36,324 nucleotides of DNA. Source: Gammaproteobacteria bacterium (lineage in GTDB: Bacteria > Pseudomonadota > Gammaproteobacteria > Pseudomonadales > Azotimanducaceae). The stretch covers positions 1 to 36,324 of the forward strand of contig VYDB01000012.1 in assembly GCA_009843635.1 (NCBI GenBank). The letters are read 5' to 3'. Position numbers and translations under genes: made by a program. How positions within the stretch are numbered: the first letter of the stretch is position 1; each line of letters opens with the position of its first letter. Positions 23,766-32,108 of the stretch are shown here, piece after piece. The notes under the pieces were generated by a model. The model did not search any database and had not been told where the DNA came from. It saw only the letters and a list, made by a program, of their open reading frames with translations.

Positions 23766-24866
23766 GTGCGCCGTGCGCCAAGCCAAGGCCTGTCGTTGGT
23801 TGAATTGCTCCTGGCCTTGGCGTTGGGATTGGTCGTGACCTTGGGATTGGCGCAACAGTACGCTGGAGGGCAGGCCGCGGCCTCGAGCCTCATGGGGCAG
23901 GCTGACGCACAGGACAGCGGGCGCTATGCCCTGGCCTTTCTGCGCCAGTCCGCGGCTGCGGCGGGCAATCTCGGGTGCAATGGCCGCGCCACCCACTTGA
24001 TGAGCGTCCTGAACGGTGACTGGGACGATCTGTTCGAATTCGACCTTTCCCGTCCGGTGCAGGGGTTTGACTACCAGGGCGATGGCGCTTCCGCGGCCCT
24101 TGACGACTGGACGCCGAGCTTGGCGCCCTTGCCCCGACAGGCCAGTGGCGGCACGGTCAACGCCTTGGCCAGTGGTACGGGCATCCGGCTTGAACGTTTG
24201 GCGCCCGGAGCTGACATCATTGTTTTTCGCCGCCTGAAGCAGCCGGCCTTTGCCTTGGCGGCCGGATTGGCTCCGGACGGCGACCCGGTCGTTCAAAACT
24301 CGGCGGGCGGCCGTCTTCGAGCGGGCGATATGGCCCTGGTCAGCGATTGCGAACAGGCAGCGATGTTCCGCATCACCCGCGTCGCTGCGGCGGGCCTAGG
24401 CCAATCCCTGCTAAGGCGCGCCCCAGGCAGCGGGCCGTACGACAACGACGGTGGCCGCAGCCTGTCGGAGTCCGGCCAGCGATACGGCGGCGCTACCCAT
24501 GGCGAGGGTGCGCAGGTCGCTCAGGTCGTGACCGAGATTTACTTTGTCGGCCATGGCGCGGATAGCCGGGAAGCGGGCCTTTGGCGGCGCTCCGGTGCTT
24601 CGCGACCCGTGGAGTTGGTGGCGGGCATCGTTGACTTGCAGGTTTGGGCAGGCGTCGATGGGGACCGCCATGACGGTTTCAATGGCCCCAATCGCTACCT
24701 GCCGTTCAGCGTTCTTCCTGCGAGGGGTTCCCCCTCGCGCTCCCCGGCTGAAGGCTCCTTGGCTGACGATCCGGTGATTCGGTCGATTTCCGTGGCGGTG
24801 ACCGCCACCAGCGGGGATGCCACCCAGCGCTTTGTGCAGACATTGAGCTTGAGAAATGCGGGGTAG
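23766..24866 (+). CDS. pilW: Type IV minor pilin PilW, carrying an inserted palindromic element
   Basis: A 366-residue PilW. The prepilin motif is SQG before LSLVELLLALALGLVVTLGLAQQ. The mid-region (DDLFEFDLSRPVQGFDYQGD, GADIIVFRRL, MALVSDCEQAAMF) and late DPVIRSISVAV match PilW. Codons 319-331 (ARGSPSRSPAEGS) are encoded by the palindromic element at 24720-24758 and interrupt what looks like an ancestral LPxDDPVIRSISV. The GTG at 23766, one base after the pilV stop, is preferred; TTG 23748 is in frame. The 3' end overlaps pilX by 11 bp. Confidence 0.87.
   Translation: MRRAPSQGLSLVELLLALALGLVVTLGLAQQYAGGQAAASSLMGQADAQDSGRYALAFLRQSAAAAGNLGCNGRATHLMSVLNGDWDDLFEFDLSRPVQGFDYQGDGASAALDDWTPSLAPLPRQASGGTVNALASGTGIRLERLAPGADIIVFRRLKQPAFALAAGLAPDGDPVVQNSAGGRLRAGDMALVSDCEQAAMFRITRVAAAGLGQSLLRRAPGSGPYDNDGGRSLSESGQRYGGATHGEGAQVAQVVTEIYFVGHGADSREAGLWRRSGASRPVELVAGIVDLQVWAGVDGDRHDGFNGPNRYLPFSVLPARGSPSRSPAEGSLADDPVIRSISVAVTATSGDATQRFVQTLSLRNAG
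24720..24758 (+). repeat. In-frame palindromic element inside pilW
   Basis: A 39-bp element on the plus strand: the stem GCGAGGGG (24720-24727), loop TTC, stem CCCCTCGC (24731-24738), then a 20-base arm. It matches the inverted copy in the selenoprotein gene (13295-13334) except for the loop and one arm base. Read in this direction it encodes ARGSPSRSPAEGS. The frame of pilW is kept. Confidence 0.87.
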
Positions 24867-25407
24867 CAGGCAGCATGGCATCGCCCTGTTCATCAGCCTA
24901 GTCATATTGATGCTGCTGACCATCGCCGGCGTGGCGGCGGTGCAGACCACTCAGTTGCAGGCGCGTGTGGCCCGCAACGCCCATGACAACTTGGTTGCCT
25001 TGCAGGCGGCGGAGCAGGCGCTGGGGGAGGGCGAGCGCTTTTTGATGGCCTCAAGGCCGGACGCGGCCCGCTATACCTCGGCGGGCACCGATGGCCTCTG
25101 GCGCCCGGCGGACTTCGGCCAAGATCCGGTATGGCAGGCCGAGGCTGTCTGGGCGGCCGGTGGGAGCGGCAGCCGCCAGGCCAGGCCGGCTAGCGGCGCG
25201 ATTGCCGCGCCGCGCTATCTGATCGAATGGCTGACGACCCTGACCGGGCCGGACAATCCCCACTTGCTTGAGCAGTCCACCGTCGCCAGTGTGCCACGAA
25301 CGGCCATTTTTCGGGTCACCGCCCGCGGTTTCGGCGCCACGCGCTATTCCCGGGCGCAACTGCAAAGCACCTTCGCCGTGCGTTTGCCGCCGGAGAACAG
25401 TCCATGA
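24856..25407 (+). CDS. pilX: Type IV minor pilin PilX
   Basis: A 183-residue PilX. The N-terminus is RQHG before IALFISLVILMLLTIAGVAA, with no glutamate at mature position 5, as is usual for PilX-type (GspK-like) pilins. NAHDNLVALQAAEQALGEGE is the conserved segment after the helix. It caps the minor-pilin complex and works with PilV, PilW and PilY1. The ATG at 24856 lies inside the end of pilW, and its stop overlaps the pilY1 start (ATGA). Confidence 0.88.
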   Translation: MRGSRQHGIALFISLVILMLLTIAGVAAVQTTQLQARVARNAHDNLVALQAAEQALGEGERFLMASRPDAARYTSAGTDGLWRPADFGQDPVWQAEAVWAAGGSGSRQARPASGAIAAPRYLIEWLTTLTGPDNPHLLEQSTVASVPRTAIFRVTARGFGATRYSRAQLQSTFAVRLPPENSP

Positions 25408-27500
25408 ACCGTTTCATTGGCACCCTGGTTGGGATGAGTCTCACCACGGCCGCCGGCCTGATCGAAGCGGACGCTTCTGAGGCGCTGGCTGCCCTGGTCT
25501 TCGATCCCCGAGCGTCCGGCGACGGCAGCGTTGAATATCGAGCTTTCCACGACCTTCATGCGGCGACCGGCGATCTTCACGCCGTCCGCTTCGATGGAGT
25601 CGGATTCCGCGTGCTGTGGCGAGCTGCGGAGCGGCTTGAGCGCGCTTCGGCGGACGAACGAATCATCGTCACCCTGGATCGAGTTGCTTGGGCTGGCCTG
25701 CCGTTCGAGCACGGCCGCCTCAATGCGAGCCAGAGAGCCGTCCTGGATGAAGACCATGTCAACTGGCTGCGCGGCGAGGGCAACACCCGGCGGCTGGGGC
25801 CGATTGTCGGTTCGGAGCCGGTGATTGTGGGGGCGCCCCAAGCCGTGCGCCGTGATCACGCACCCTATCCCGTCACTCGCGGCGAAACCTATTCGGAGTT
25901 TGCGGCGGATTGGGCGCGCCGCCCAGGAATGGTTTACGTCAGTTCGAACGACGGACTGCTGCACGCCTTTGACGTTGGCGATGGTGATGAGGCGTTTGCC
26001 TATGTGCCAAATCAGTTGATCGACGGCGATCAGCGATTCGTCACGCGGCTTGATGCCCGCAGCTCGGGTTCGGACCGCCATCATTCCTTGCGGCTCCCCA
26101 CGCCTACTGTGGAGGATGCGTTTGTGAGGCTGGCGCCCGCAAGTGCGCGCAAGGCCTGGCGGACGTTGCTGATCGGCGGGCTGGGCGAACGCGGCAAGGG
26201 CTATTTCGCTCTTGACGTCACGGATCCTGAAACGAGCGCCGACACCGCCGAAGCAGCAGCAGGGATGGCGCTTTGGGAGTTCACGGATGCCGACGACGTC
26301 CCACCGATCAATGCGGACGGCCAGCCGGTCACTGATTTGGACGAGGACGGGGTGCCGGTCAAGGATCTGGGCTTTGCCACCAGCCAGGCGCGTCTCGCCA
26401 TGAGCAACGTGCGCGATGCGCAGGGTGGCCGGAAGTGGGCGGCCGTTTTCGGCAACGGCGATGGCAGCACAGCGGGGCGCGCTGTTTTATTCGTGTTGTT
26501 GGTCGATGAAGGGCTTGACGGCTGGACGGCGGACGACTTCGTCAAGCTGCCGGCCGGTGTCGCTTCCGGGCTGGGCGAACCGGCTTTGGTGGACTTGGAT
26601 CTGAACGGCACGGTGGATCGGGCCTATGCGGGGGACCTTGAGGGCAACTTGCACCGCTTCGATCTGTCTGGCCAGGAGCCAACGAGTTGGAGCGTAACGC
26701 ACCTGTTTCAAGCACGGTATGGAAGCGGGCAGGGCGTTCCGCAGTCTATCACCGCTCGCCCCTTGGTCTTCAAGCACCCCAGCCAACCCGGCTTCATGGT
26801 CGTCTTCGCCACGGGAGTTCCCTTGAGCCCCGGCCAACCTGGCGATGCCGCCGTTCAGTCCTTGTACGGCATTTGGGATGCGGGCGGGGTGGCGGACGGT
26901 GTGGTGGATCCCAACTCGCTGGTGACGCAGAGAATGAGCAACATCCGAACCGTCGGCGATGGCCGGGCGCGACTTCACCGCGTCGTTGTCGGCCGGCCCG
27001 TGAACTATCGGCCACCCGGCACTTCCCCGTCGGCCGTGCGCGGTTGGCGCATCGACCTCGATGCCCCCCGAGCCGGAAGCGATTCCGGCACCGCCCAACA
27101 CCTTGGCGAGCGCTCCCTGCCACGCTTGACGGTTTGGGGCGACCTGCTGGTGGTGACCACCCAGATGCCGAATGGGGCGGATGGCGGTGCAATCGGTGCC
27201 GTTGTGCCGATCAACTGGGCCACGGGCGGCAGCCCCAGCCGCCCGGTTCTGGACCTGAACGGCGACGGCCTTGTGGATGCCAATGACCTGCTGCCTGCGG
27301 GGGAGGGAGACCGCGCCCCAGGCATGGTCTTCGACGAGCGCAACTTCGGCGGTTCGTTAGCTGCGCCTCGGGTGCTGCCGAACTTTAGTGGCGGGCAGTT
27401 GGTCTTGGCCGGTGGCCTCAGCCGCAGCTCCCAAGCCATCGCCCCACCCGTTCACCAGTTGGCTGGACGACTCTCTTGGCGGGAGTTTACGGAGTTTTAG
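25404..27500 (+). CDS. pilY1: Short PilY1-like pilus tip/biogenesis protein (propeller domain only)
   Basis: A 698-residue protein with a weak N-terminal export signal followed almost at once by the PilY1/PilC C-terminal beta-propeller. Landmarks are ALVFDPRASGDGSVEYRAF near the start, PGMVYVSSNDGLLHAFDVGDG, RTLLIGGLGERGKGYFALDVTDP, and VDLDLNGTVDRAYAGDLEGNLHRFDL, which holds the calcium-loop position of PilY1. A dockerin-like loop DLNGDGLVDAND lies at 27252-27287. Typical PilY1 is about 1000-1150 residues with an N-terminal von Willebrand A-like region, which is entirely missing. It is the last gene of the pilus operon, and its stop overlaps the stop of the convergent fimT. Confidence 0.88.
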   Translation: MNRFIGTLVGMSLTTAAGLIEADASEALAALVFDPRASGDGSVEYRAFHDLHAATGDLHAVRFDGVGFRVLWRAAERLERASADERIIVTLDRVAWAGLPFEHGRLNASQRAVLDEDHVNWLRGEGNTRRLGPIVGSEPVIVGAPQAVRRDHAPYPVTRGETYSEFAADWARRPGMVYVSSNDGLLHAFDVGDGDEAFAYVPNQLIDGDQRFVTRLDARSSGSDRHHSLRLPTPTVEDAFVRLAPASARKAWRTLLIGGLGERGKGYFALDVTDPETSADTAEAAAGMALWEFTDADDVPPINADGQPVTDLDEDGVPVKDLGFATSQARLAMSNVRDAQGGRKWAAVFGNGDGSTAGRAVLFVLLVDEGLDGWTADDFVKLPAGVASGLGEPALVDLDLNGTVDRAYAGDLEGNLHRFDLSGQEPTSWSVTHLFQARYGSGQGVPQSITARPLVFKHPSQPGFMVVFATGVPLSPGQPGDAAVQSLYGIWDAGGVADGVVDPNSLVTQRMSNIRTVGDGRARLHRVVVGRPVNYRPPGTSPSAVRGWRIDLDAPRAGSDSGTAQHLGERSLPRLTVWGDLLVVTTQMPNGADGGAIGAVVPINWATGGSPSRPVLDLNGDGLVDANDLLPAGEGDRAPGMVFDERNFGGSLAAPRVLPNFSGGQLVLAGGLSRSSQAIAPPVHQLAGRLSWREFTEF

Positions 27501-28108
27501 CACTCAAGCGGTCGGCCCGCGGCGTCCTCCCGGATGCCGTCGCCGTCCGCGTCGATGGCCCGGCGCGCCCGGCCTTGGGCGTTCAGAATGATCTGGCGGG
27601 CGAATCGGGCATCGCTGTCCGCGGGGCAGTATTGGAAGTTGCCGCTCTGCCAGTCCGTCAAACCGGACCCGTGAATGAGCAGGTAGCTGCGGTTGCGGAA
27701 TGAACGCCAGCGGATGCGTTCGCCTTCCGCCAAGGGGGGCATCCGGAGACCCACGAACTCGCCCTCGTCGATGCGCCGGTCCCGGTCGTGGTCCAGGAAC
27801 ACGACGGCGCCTTCATGCCAACGGTTCGCGCCTAGGCATCGTGGTCCTTGGCCGGGGCACAGGGTGGCTGGCGCGTTGTGGGCGATGGCCAGATGACGGG
27901 TGGCGCGCACCGCGCCGAGCATGGCATTGATCCGCGCTGCAGCGCGGTGGTCGGCACCGAGCTCAACAAAGGCGGGCAGGGCGGCGCCCATCAGCACGCC
28001 GGCAACCGCCAGGGTGACAAGCAGTTCAAGCAATGACGCTCCGCGGCAACCGAAACCATGTGTCGCTTGACGCCCATTGGCGGTATGGTGCGGTTGCTGG
28101 ACCTTCAT
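27497..28108 (-). CDS. fimT: GspH/FimT-family pseudopilin
   Basis: A 203-residue prepilin (209 if the upstream ATG at 28126 is used; neither has a good ribosome site). The leader ends GFGCRG before ASLLELLVTLAVAGVLMGAALPAF, with the glutamate at mature position 5. The rest (INAMLGAVRATRHLAIAHN, then CLGANRWHEGAVVFLDHDRD, RWRSFRNRSYLLIHGSG, DARFARQIILNAQGRARR) is the FimT/FimU pattern. An EF-hand-like loop DHDRDRRIDEGE lies at 27758-27793, and another acidic run DADGDGIREDA is near the C-terminus. In Pseudomonas fimU starts the minor-pilin operon; here the gene is inverted at its far end, sharing three bases of stop codon with pilY1. Confidence 0.85.
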   Translation of the reverse strand: MKVQQPHHTANGRQATHGFGCRGASLLELLVTLAVAGVLMGAALPAFVELGADHRAAARINAMLGAVRATRHLAIAHNAPATLCPGQGPRCLGANRWHEGAVVFLDHDRDRRIDEGEFVGLRMPPLAEGERIRWRSFRNRSYLLIHGSGLTDWQSGNFQYCPADSDARFARQIILNAQGRARRAIDADGDGIREDAAGRPLEC

Positions 28109-28194
28109 GGCGAGGAGACTACGCATTTTCTCAATCGGCAGCCAAGAGCCATTCTCCCAAAGCGGTGTAGGAGATTGGCCCCGAAAATTCCGCA

Positions 28195-28223
28195 ATGACA
28201 CCACTACCGGCTTGCACTAAAAT
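28195..28223 (+). promoter_or_regulatory. Sigma-70 type promoter for the TonB receptor gene
   Basis: ATGACA (28195-28200) and TAAAAT (28218-28223) are separated by 17 bp, each with five of six consensus bases. The predicted start near 28230 gives a leader of about 70 bases before the ATG at 28302, which has GAGGGGAAA as ribosome site. Confidence 0.65.
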
Positions 28224-28301
28224 GGGCGATTGGTTCAGCTTGTCCGCTTGGCCTGCTTCGCCAGCGGTTGCGCATCGCTATCTTGAAGAGGGGAAATCTA
28301 G

Positions 28302-30704
28302 ATGAGAGCCAATTCAATTTTGGGTTTTGCTATTGGGAGGCTTGGCTCGGCGGGTGCCTTGGCGCTGCTGGCCTTCGGCTTCACCTTGGCCGTGCAGGCG
28401 CCCTCCGGGGTGGCTGCGGAGCAGGATGGGTCCGGCCTGATCGAGGAGATCGTGGTCACTTCCCGACGCCGCCAGGAATCCCAGCAGGACGTGCCGCTTT
28501 CGGTGACCGCCTTCGGCGCGGAGCAGATCGAACAGGTCAAGCCGCAGACCCTACGGGACTTTGACGGCTTCATCCCGAACATGTACATCGGCATGAACAC
28601 CGCCGGCCCCGGCGCCAGCGCCCTGTACATCCGCGGCGTCGGTTACGCGGACATCGAAAAAACCCAGAGCCCGCAGGTCGGCGTCATCGTCGATGGCATC
28701 CAGATGGGCTCCAGCACCGGCCAGTTGATCGACACCTTCGATGTGGAGAGCATCGAGGTTAACCGGGGTCCCCAGGGCGTGCTGTTCGGCAAGAACACCA
28801 TCGGCGGCAACGTGGTCGTCAACCGGGTGCGGCCGCAGTTCAACGAGGTCGGGGCGCGGCTGTCGGCCGAGATCGGCAACTTCGACTCCCGAATCATCAA
28901 GGGCCGGGTCAACATTCCGCTGATCGACGACACCTTGGCGCTCAAGGTGGGCGCCATTTCCCGGGAACGCGACGGCTTCTACCACAACGTCACGTTGGAC
29001 GATTCGGCTGGCGACATCGATTTCGCCTCCTACACGGCGGCGTTGCGCTGGGCGCCAACGGACAGCTTCGATGCCATCCTTACTTACGACCGCCTTCGCG
29101 ACCGGGGCCAGATTCCGCCCCAGGACCCGCGCTTCAACGGCGACGATCCCTTCGAGAACCTTGCGGACAAGAAGGAGCCGGTCAGGTACGACGTGGACCA
29201 AGTGGGGCTCAGGGCCGAATGGGAGCTCGGCAACGGCTACGTCATCAACTCGATCACCGGCTACCATTCCGGCGACGACAAGGTTAACCAGGACTTCGAC
29301 GGCGCCGCCATCGACGGCGGGGCATCGCCGTTCGCCCAACTGCATACCCTGCGCGACCAGCAGTACGACGTCTTCACCCAGGAAGTGCGCCTTTCCGGAG
29401 ACTTCACGGACTCCGTGGACTTCATGGCGGGCATCTACTACTTCGATTCGGAACTGGAATTCCAGCAGAACACCAACAACGTGCTGCAAATACCATTTGG
29501 CCTGCCGCCAGGCGTGCCCTGTGCCGCTGTCATTCCGATACTGCGGGACAACCCTAGCCTCGGCAATGTGCTCTGCCAGTTCCCGAATGCGCGCAGCATT
29601 CAACGGGCGGGTGAGGACGTGCAATCGGTGGCGGTGTTCGGGGCGGTCAATTGGCGCCCAGTGGAGAATTTGGAACTCAGCTTCGGGGCTCGTTACATCG
29701 ACGAGGAGAAGGACGCCTTCAACTCCTACTTCGACTATTCGACGGGCACCTTTGACACCGGCCCGATCAGCCAAGAACATAATTTTGCCGGGCTGCCGGA
29801 GCGGCCTGGGGCGGCCTACGAAGGCAGCGATTCCTGGGATGACGTCATCCTGCTGGGCTCCGCCACCTGGGCCATCACCGACGTCAACACCGCCTACGTC
29901 AGCTACTCGGAAGGCTTTCGCAGCGGCGGCTTTAGCATTCGCTCAGCCCGCGCTGCCAGCGAAGCACCCTTTGATCCGGAGGATGCGTTCCAGATTGAGG
30001 TGGGCCTAAAGAACGAGTTTTTCGACCGCCGGCTGCGCCTCAACCTCGCCTACTTCCACTTGGAGCGGGATGGTGCCCAATTCAGTTCCATTATCCCGTT
30101 GCCGCCGGGCTCCATCCCAGGCACCACCACCATCATCAACAACGGCGGCACCACCGAGTACTCGGGGGTGGAGCTGGAGTCGCAGTGGCTCATCAACGAG
30201 GACTTCACCCTAGTGGTCAACGGCGGCATTTTGGACGTTAAGAACCAAGAGTTCACCATCGACTGCGGCATCTTGGACGGCTGCGCCACTGGCGTCCCTG
30301 GAGTGACGGATCCCCCGGGCACCTTGCGCACCTTGGGCGGCAACTCGGATTCCCGGCAGCCCGAATGGAACGTCAGCGTTACGCTGGCCTTTGCCCGGCA
30401 GATGGGTCCCGGCACGTTCGCGGCCAATGTCGGTTGGAAGAAGGTGGGCGACTTCCTGCTGGTCAACACCGGCGGCGGCGCCGATCAGCGCCTCTATGAA
30501 GGCGGCTACTTCGGTCTCGATGCCCGAGTGGCCTACGAGTGGACCCTGGACAACGGCAACACGCTGGCCATTTCAGCCTTCGGCAAGAACCTGACCGACG
30601 AAGAGTGGCGCGAGCAGGCCCTGTTCCTCGGCGGCTTCCGGACCGGCTTCCAAGGTTGGGGCGCCCCGCAAACCTACGCGGTTGAGCTGTCGTACTCAAT
30701 GTAG
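28302..30704 (+). CDS. TonB-dependent outer-membrane receptor
   Basis: An 800-residue receptor: signal peptide to about residue 39 (SGVAA), TonB box EEIVVTS (48-54), plug domain with RRRQESQQDVPLSVTAF and the VEVNRGPQG-like segment IEVNRGPQGVLFGKNTIGG, then a 22-strand barrel. The barrel segment WAITDVNTAYVSYSEGFRSGGF is typical of the CirA/FyuA-like receptors abundant in catabolic marine and sphingomonad-type genomes. The last residue is methionine (VELSYSM) rather than the usual phenylalanine needed for efficient BAM recognition. It precedes two transporter genes and an LLM oxidoreductase, so it probably imports their organic substrate rather than a siderophore. The ligand is unknown. Confidence 0.92.
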   Translation: MRANSILGFAIGRLGSAGALALLAFGFTLAVQAPSGVAAEQDGSGLIEEIVVTSRRRQESQQDVPLSVTAFGAEQIEQVKPQTLRDFDGFIPNMYIGMNTAGPGASALYIRGVGYADIEKTQSPQVGVIVDGIQMGSSTGQLIDTFDVESIEVNRGPQGVLFGKNTIGGNVVVNRVRPQFNEVGARLSAEIGNFDSRIIKGRVNIPLIDDTLALKVGAISRERDGFYHNVTLDDSAGDIDFASYTAALRWAPTDSFDAILTYDRLRDRGQIPPQDPRFNGDDPFENLADKKEPVRYDVDQVGLRAEWELGNGYVINSITGYHSGDDKVNQDFDGAAIDGGASPFAQLHTLRDQQYDVFTQEVRLSGDFTDSVDFMAGIYYFDSELEFQQNTNNVLQIPFGLPPGVPCAAVIPILRDNPSLGNVLCQFPNARSIQRAGEDVQSVAVFGAVNWRPVENLELSFGARYIDEEKDAFNSYFDYSTGTFDTGPISQEHNFAGLPERPGAAYEGSDSWDDVILLGSATWAITDVNTAYVSYSEGFRSGGFSIRSARAASEAPFDPEDAFQIEVGLKNEFFDRRLRLNLAYFHLERDGAQFSSIIPLPPGSIPGTTTIINNGGTTEYSGVELESQWLINEDFTLVVNGGILDVKNQEFTIDCGILDGCATGVPGVTDPPGTLRTLGGNSDSRQPEWNVSVTLAFARQMGPGTFAANVGWKKVGDFLLVNTGGGADQRLYEGGYFGLDARVAYEWTLDNGNTLAISAFGKNLTDEEWREQALFLGGFRTGFQGWGAPQTYAVELSYSM

Positions 30705-30776
30705 GTTGGGGCAGCGCGCCCCTTCGGCAAACCGCCCAGTTCGCGCCGTTGACGACGTGCGCGGACTAACGCCTTG

Positions 30777-32108
30777 GTGAGCAATTCCCTCAGCGGCCGC
30801 GCCGAGGAAGCTTGGCCGAGCCGCACTTACGCTTGGCTGGTGGTCGCGGCGCTGGTCGTGGCGGCGCTGGTTGCCTTCATCGACCGCCAAGTGGTGGCCA
30901 TCGTGGTCGATCCGATGAAGGCGGACTTGGGCGTCAATGACGCCCAGATCGGCTGGCTGTACGGTGTCTTTGCGGTGTTCTACGCCGTCGCGGCCTTGCC
31001 GATCGCTTGGTTGGCGGATCGCCGGAGCCGCAAGCTCATCATCGCTGCGGGCATCTTCTTCTGGTCGCTGATGACCATGGCCTGCGGTGTCTCGCGGACC
31101 TTCTGGCAGGTTTTGCTGGCGCGCATCGGCGTTGGCGTCGGCGAAGCAACCCTCAGCCCCGCCACCACCTCCTTGGTGGGCGATTTCTTTCCCCGGGAGC
31201 AGGTGCCGGTGGCGATGTCGGTGTACCAGGCCGGCCCCATCATGGGCTCCGGGGTTGCCTTCATCATCGGCGGCTACGTGCTCGGCTTGGTGCAGGATGC
31301 GCCACCGTTGGTGCTGCCGGTGTTCGGTGAACTGGCCCCTTGGCAGCAGACCTTCGTGTACGTCGGTGCGCCGGGTCTGCTCTTGGCCCTCGTCTTTCTT
31401 TTCTTGCGCGAGCCGGCGCGCCGGGGGGGTGGCCAAGGCCGGGGCGGCTCCTTAAGCGAGCTGGCGGACTTCTATCGGCAGAACTTCAAGGCGTTAGCGA
31501 TGCACCATCTTGGCTTTCTGGCGCTGGTGCTGGCGGGCTACGCCTTCGTCTTTTGGAGCGTGTCGTTCTTCGTGCGCGTGCATGGCCTTGAAGCCTCCGA
31601 GGCCTCGCTGACCTTCGGCTGGATTTTCCTCATCGCCGGGCCGCTCGGGCCGGTGGTTGTGGCCGTGTTGGCCCGGCACTTGAGTGCCCGAGGCGCCAAG
31701 GACGCCAACATCGTTGCCGGCATGGTTGGCGGCTTTCTCGCCATCGTCAACATCGTCGTCATTCAATTTGCGCCGAGCGCTTTTTGGGCATTCGCGCTCT
31801 ACGTTCCGGCCATGCTGTTGATCAACTCGCCGTTCGGCATCGCCGCCGGTGCCTTGCCCGTGATTACGCCGCCCAACCTGCGCGCCCAAGTCGCGGCGGT
31901 GTACCTGTTCGTCTCAGCCTTGGGCATGATGCTGGGGCCGCCCATCGCCGGTGCCTTCAACGAATACGTCTTTCCCGATGCCGATGGTGTGCGCTACTCC
32001 TTGGTCACGGTGTCCAGCGTCTTCGGGCTGTTGGGCGTTGTCCTGCTGCAATTCGGACGCAAGCCCTATGCGGTGAGCCTTGAAGCAGCGGACCGGCGCG
32101 ACGGATGA
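30777..32108 (+). CDS. MFS transporter, Spinster-like
   Basis: A 443-residue major-facilitator protein with 12 predicted membrane helices. The first helix leads into AFIDRQVVAIVVDPMKADL, then DAQIGWLYGVFAVFYAVAALPIAWLADRRSRK (helix 2-3 with the MFS motif DRRSRK) and RIGVGVGEATLSPATTSLVGD in helix 4-5, the latter typical of the Spinster/anion-cation symporter type. It probably moves a small organic acid or lipid-like solute across the inner membrane. GTG 30777 or TTG 30774 may be the start, and neither has a clear ribosome site. The stop overlaps the next gene's ATG (ATGA). Confidence 0.85.
   Translation: MSNSLSGRAEEAWPSRTYAWLVVAALVVAALVAFIDRQVVAIVVDPMKADLGVNDAQIGWLYGVFAVFYAVAALPIAWLADRRSRKLIIAAGIFFWSLMTMACGVSRTFWQVLLARIGVGVGEATLSPATTSLVGDFFPREQVPVAMSVYQAGPIMGSGVAFIIGGYVLGLVQDAPPLVLPVFGELAPWQQTFVYVGAPGLLLALVFLFLREPARRGGGQGRGGSLSELADFYRQNFKALAMHHLGFLALVLAGYAFVFWSVSFFVRVHGLEASEASLTFGWIFLIAGPLGPVVVAVLARHLSARGAKDANIVAGMVGGFLAIVNIVVIQFAPSAFWAFALYVPAMLLINSPFGIAAGALPVITPPNLRAQVAAVYLFVSALGMMLGPPIAGAFNEYVFPDADGVRYSLVTVSSVFGLLGVVLLQFGRKPYAVSLEAADRRDG

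Noticed and set aside
28551-29780. A 409-codon open frame antisense to the TonB receptor gene
   Set aside because: It has no family resemblance or ribosome site and mirrors a clear coding gene. Long antisense frames are expected at this GC content. The same applies to 123-1013, 3516-4316, 16634-17632 and 19791-20810 on the minus strand.
30844-30875. Short tandem repeat in the first helix of the MFS transporter
   Set aside because: It reflects a repeated valine-alanine-alanine-leucine pattern of a membrane helix in GC-rich codons, not a separate element.
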